In this document: piece by piece, positions 5,777-8,174 of the stretch
Layout: each line of letters opens with the position of its first letter
Numbering within the stretch: position 1 is the first letter of the stretch
Assembly (NCBI GenBank): GCA_024644775.1
Contig: JAHEHB010000246.1
Span: forward strand, 1 to 8,174
Reading direction: 5' to 3'
Origin: Deltaproteobacteria bacterium
GTDB lineage: Bacteria > Desulfobacterota > Desulfobacteria > Desulfobacterales > SURF-15
DNA: 8,174 nucleotides
Program-made: the position numbers and the translations under genes
Notes under the pieces: generated by a model
Database searches by the model: none
What the model was told of the DNA's origin: nothing
What the model saw: the letters and a program-made list of their open reading frames with translations, nothing else

Positions 5777-7372
5777 TTAGCCCTTCAAGTGCATGGTGCG
5801 CAGAGCAATGGTGGGTCGACTCTGGCCATTGATCGCAAAGCCCTCTAGTTTCTTACTACTAATCCAGATGTAGGGATTGGTTTGTATCTTGATGCCGGGA
5901 ACATCTTCGACGACGATCTCCGCCATTTCCTTGTAGATCGCTTTTCTCTTTTCTCTGTCTAACTCCGCGCGTCCTTTCTTCAACAATTCCTCGATTCGAG
6001 GATTCTCGTAAACACCCGGATTGTTCTGCCCGCCTTTGCCGATTACACTGGAGATTAGATTGTCAGGATCGTACTCCCTTAACATGGTGGTCTGAGCTAA
6101 CTGGAACTCTCTTTTATAATAGACCTTCTGTATCCAGGTAGCAAATTCCATTTGTGTAATCTTGATGTTGATACCGGCTTTTTTGAAGTTGGCCTGGCAG
6201 ATTTCGGCAATTTTTACCGTAGAGGAGAAATTCATGGCCGTCCAGTCTAAATCGAGCCCGTTTGGAAATCCGGCTTCGTGTAACAGTTTTTTTGCTTTTT
6301 CGATGTCGAAGTCAGGTTCCGATATCTCGGTACGCGCCCAGTGCCCCGGCGGGAAGGGATTCGCGCCCGGGTCACCCGATCCAAAGTAGACCGCTCTGAG
6401 TATGGACTTACGATCGATCAAATAGGAGAGTGCCTGGCGAAGCTTCTTGTTGGTCAACGGAGTAAGATGCCGGATTAATATCCAATCGTAGCTGGTAATC
6501 CCTTGAGGTTCGTATATCTTTATGGACGGTGATTGTCGTAATTGCGGCATATACTGTTTCTCCACCCGGTAGCCGATATGTGCATTGCCGGTCTGCAGGT
6601 TCGCCATCAAAGTTGACGGCTCCGGCGTCGGAATCCACATGATCTCTTCCACCATCGGCTGGCCTTCGATATAAAAAGCCTCATTCTTAATCATCTTGAC
6701 GTGGGAATTGGGTACCCGCTCAACAAACTTAAAGGGTCCTGTACCGATGGGTTCGGTCTCGATTTTTTCAATGTTCTCCTGTGCCACGATCGGTGCGTAT
6801 GCCAGATTACTGATGAAAGGCGCGTTGGGCTGTTTTAAGGTGATTTTGATCGTGTAGTCATCCGTGATATCCATTTTGTCAATATCGATAATCAGCGTAT
6901 ACCACTTGCACTTTCGCTGCATGCCCAAGATCCGTTCAAAGGAGAACTTGACGTCACTGGCCTTGAATTCCCGTCCGTTGTGAAACTTAACGCCGCGGCG
7001 AAGATGGAATACATAAGTGGTGGGATTGGGAATATCCCAGGACACTGCCAGGTCCGGATGCGGCTCCATTCGGTCGTCCAGGGCCGTCAATCCGCTGAAA
7101 AGAGATTCAAAGATGGCGTAATCGTTCCAAGCGGTGATTTGATGCGGATCAAGTTTTTGGATATCGGTATACATGTCGATCTTGACCGTACCGCCTTTAC
7201 CTCCGCCTGCGGGTCCGCTGGCAGCTTCAGCGCGCGGCAATCGCACCCCACCCAGAGCAGCAATAGCCGACAAACTCAACCCTGTCGTTGCGGTTAACTT
7301 GAGCAGCTCACGTCGGCTAATCGTAACCCCTTTTTCCTCCAACAGTTTGAGCAACGTTTCTGAATTTTTCAT
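5777..7372 (-). CDS. Tat-exported family 5 solute-binding protein of a peptide/nickel ABC transporter
   Basis: The 531-residue protein is a complete family 5 (DppA/OppA/NikA type) extracytoplasmic binding protein, which captures its ligand in the periplasm and delivers it to the ABC permeases. The N-terminus carries a twin-arginine signal: SRRELLK with R20 and R21, a hydrophobic stretch to about 42, and a likely cut after AEA near 50. There is no lipobox cysteine, so it should be soluble. Family marks are LDPH (74-77), SWDI (111-114), the stretch from KFHNG to DVKFSFER (129-147), IGTGPFKF, and the C-terminal IWISSKKLEGF. The ATG at 7372 has GGGAGG six bases upstream. It follows the DppC-type permease gene on the same strand after 151 bases and seems to be the last gene of the operon, with a hairpin just after the stop. 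The ligand is not readable; peptides are likely, but family 5 also binds nickel, sugars and opine-like compounds. Confidence 0.93.
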   Translation of the reverse strand: MKNSETLLKLLEEKGVTISRRELLKLTATTGLSLSAIAALGGVRLPRAEAASGPAGGGKGGTVKIDMYTDIQKLDPHQITAWNDYAIFESLFSGLTALDDRMEPHPDLAVSWDIPNPTTYVFHLRRGVKFHNGREFKASDVKFSFERILGMQRKCKWYTLIIDIDKMDITDDYTIKITLKQPNAPFISNLAYAPIVAQENIEKIETEPIGTGPFKFVERVPNSHVKMIKNEAFYIEGQPMVEEIMWIPTPEPSTLMANLQTGNAHIGYRVEKQYMPQLRQSPSIKIYEPQGITSYDWILIRHLTPLTNKKLRQALSYLIDRKSILRAVYFGSGDPGANPFPPGHWARTEISEPDFDIEKAKKLLHEAGFPNGLDLDWTAMNFSSTVKIAEICQANFKKAGINIKITQMEFATWIQKVYYKREFQLAQTTMLREYDPDNLISSVIGKGGQNNPGVYENPRIEELLKKGRAELDREKRKAIYKEMAEIVVEDVPGIKIQTNPYIWISSKKLEGFAINGQSRPTIALRTMHLKG

Positions 7373-7384
7373 TTTATACCTCCC

Positions 7385-7444
7385 TTACAATTGTTTTCCA
7401 TGTTTTCGGTATTCGCCAGTCCAAACAGTCCTATTTCGTGGCAT
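7385..7444 (-). CDS. Possible 19-residue leader ORF before the binding-protein gene
   Basis: An ATG at 7444 opens a frame of 19 codons, beginning MPRNRTVW and rich in basic residues, that stops at 7385, twelve bases before the binding-protein start. No good ribosome-binding site lies close to this ATG; the strong one at 7466-7477 is over twenty bases away. It could be a leader peptide coupling translation to the next gene, or chance. Confidence 0.15.
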   Translation of the reverse strand: MPRNRTVWTGEYRKHGKQL

Positions 7445-7456
7445 TTTAAAGGTAAG

Positions 7457-7477
7457 CTACATTATCCTCACCTCCTC
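7457..7477 (-). promoter_or_regulatory. Strong ribosome-binding site followed by a start-stop pair
   Basis: Minus-strand GAGGAGGTGAGG (7477-7466) is followed three bases later by ATG (7462-7460) and at once by TAG (7459-7457). A GTG inside the purine run also reads only four codons to the same TAG. The site resembles a true initiation region with no gene, so it may be a minimal start-stop element, a regulatory ribosome stall site, or the remnant of a lost gene between permease and binding protein. Confidence 0.35.
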
Positions 7478-7522
7478 TCAACGATTCAGTTACGCCCTTT
7501 TTCAGCGTTTATCTATTTGTGT

Positions 7523-8174
7523 TTATCTAGGGGTCGAGTTTTGTCTCGGATCCATCACCTCGCGCAGCCCATCGCCAAGGAAATTAAGCCCGAGCACAGT
7601 GAAGAAAATCGCTATTCCCGGGAAAGTTGTAAACCACGGGGCAATACCCAGCAGGGTTCGGCCGTAGTAAAGCATGGAACCCCAGGAAGCGTAGGGAGGC
7701 TGTACCCCCAGTCCTAGAAAACTCAGGGCAGCTTCTACGAGAATAGCGTAGCCGACGCCTAACGATGACTGAACGATAATCGGCGAAAGGCAATTAGGCA
7801 GGATGATTCGAAACAGAAGATAAAAATCACCGGCCCCACCGGCCCGACTCGCCTCGACAAACTCTATCTCCCGCAATGAGAGAACGCTGCTTCTTGTAAT
7901 GCGGGCAAAGGTCGGCGTATAAATGATCCCGATGGCGATCATCGCATTCTGCAAAGAGGGCCCCAAAACTGCCATTAAAGCAATCGCCAGGAGAATTGCC
8001 GGAAAAGCGAGCAACGCATCAAGAAGACGCATAATCAATGCGTCGGTAGTTCCACCTTTATAACCGGCAATTAAACCCAACGGGACGCCTGACAGACAAG
8101 CCAGACCGATTGAGATGAATCCTACCAGCAAGGACACCCGTGCGCCGTAAATAATCCGACTCAAAATGTCCCGT
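7523..8174 (-). CDS. DppC-type ABC transporter permease, 5' end cut by window edge
   Basis: This is the C-terminal part (about 216 residues) of an inner-membrane permease for peptides or nickel. The readable frame starts before the edge with RDILSRIIYGARVSLLVG, matching the conserved RDxLSRxxYGAR stretch that follows the first membrane helix in DppC/OppC proteins. The TTG at 8164 is therefore not a start. The MetI-like fold shows several membrane helices, and the EAA loop that docks on the ATPase is EASRAGGAGDFYLLFRIILPN-like, at about 104-124 counted from that TTG: G111 fits the consensus glycine and LPN closes it. The end LNFLGDGLREVMDPR is typical of the family. The upstream partner permease and the ATPases are not in the window. 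The binding-protein gene follows on the same strand, so the two should form one operon. Confidence 0.93.
   Translation of the reverse strand, partial: RDILSRIIYGARVSLLVGFISIGLACLSGVPLGLIAGYKGGTTDALIMRLLDALLAFPAILLAIALMAVLGPSLQNAMIAIGIIYTPTFARITRSSVLSLREIEFVEASRAGGAGDFYLLFRIILPNCLSPIIVQSSLGVGYAILVEAALSFLGLGVQPPYASWGSMLYYGRTLLGIAPWFTTFPGIAIFFTVLGLNFLGDGLREVMDPRQNSTPR

Noticed and set aside
8162..8164. TTG as the start of the permease
   Set aside because: The frame continues upstream with RDI, which belongs to the conserved DppC stretch, so the gene is cut by the window edge.
1..8174. CRISPR array, tRNA, rRNA or transposase
   Set aside because: No regularly spaced direct repeats of CRISPR length, no tRNA-like cloverleaf and no transposase motif were seen; the only repeats are the short ones at 5592-5694.

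Overview
The window looks like part of a Gram-negative bacterial chromosome. The solute-binding protein carries a twin-arginine (Tat) signal and there is a PspC-domain protein. The moderate base composition, the cobalamin-type radical SAM protein and the intergenic TGGAAT-type repeats would suit a Desulfobacterota-like (deltaproteobacterial) organism. That assignment is inference from gene style and was not tested by alignment.

Left part, minus strand (about 1-2590): a two-gene operon reads leftwards from a predicted sigma-70 promoter near 2561-2588. The first gene encodes an M55-family zinc D-aminopeptidase (1680-2504). After 24 bases comes an IlvD/Edd-family dehydratase (start at 1655) that runs off the left edge after 551 readable codons and is probably complete but for a few residues. 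An unusual metal-site segment sets this dehydratase apart from biosynthetic dihydroxy-acid dehydratase.

Middle, plus strand (about 2730-5440): a divergent intergenic region holds several dyads and, on the plus strand, a -24/-12 type element. Next come a 75-residue PspC-domain membrane protein (2796-3023) and an unrecognised 228-residue protein with one likely membrane segment (3059-3745). An intrinsic terminator lies at 3837-3872. A 512-residue B12-binding-type radical SAM protein follows (GTG start at 3902). A well-formed sigma-70 promoter lies upstream of the terminator, so the terminator may act as an attenuator in the radical SAM leader.

Spacer 5441-5776: no convincing gene. It holds a cluster of 8-mer and 16-mer repeats in opposite orientations and a strong hairpin just after the stop codon of the next minus-strand gene.

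Right part, minus strand (5777-8174): the end of a peptide/nickel-type ABC transporter operon. A DppC-type inner-membrane permease, cut by the right edge, is followed after 151 bases by a Tat-exported family 5 solute-binding protein. The gap between them holds a strong ribosome-binding site followed at once by a start-stop pair, and a possible 19-codon ORF.

How they may work together: the transporter would bring in peptides or a related small ligand, the M55 enzyme could cleave D-amino acid containing peptides, and the dehydratase could act on a hydroxy acid further downstream. Bacillus subtilis keeps an M55 peptidase and a Dpp transporter in one operon, so the pairing has a precedent. Here they are split by the plus-strand block, and the functional link is inference.
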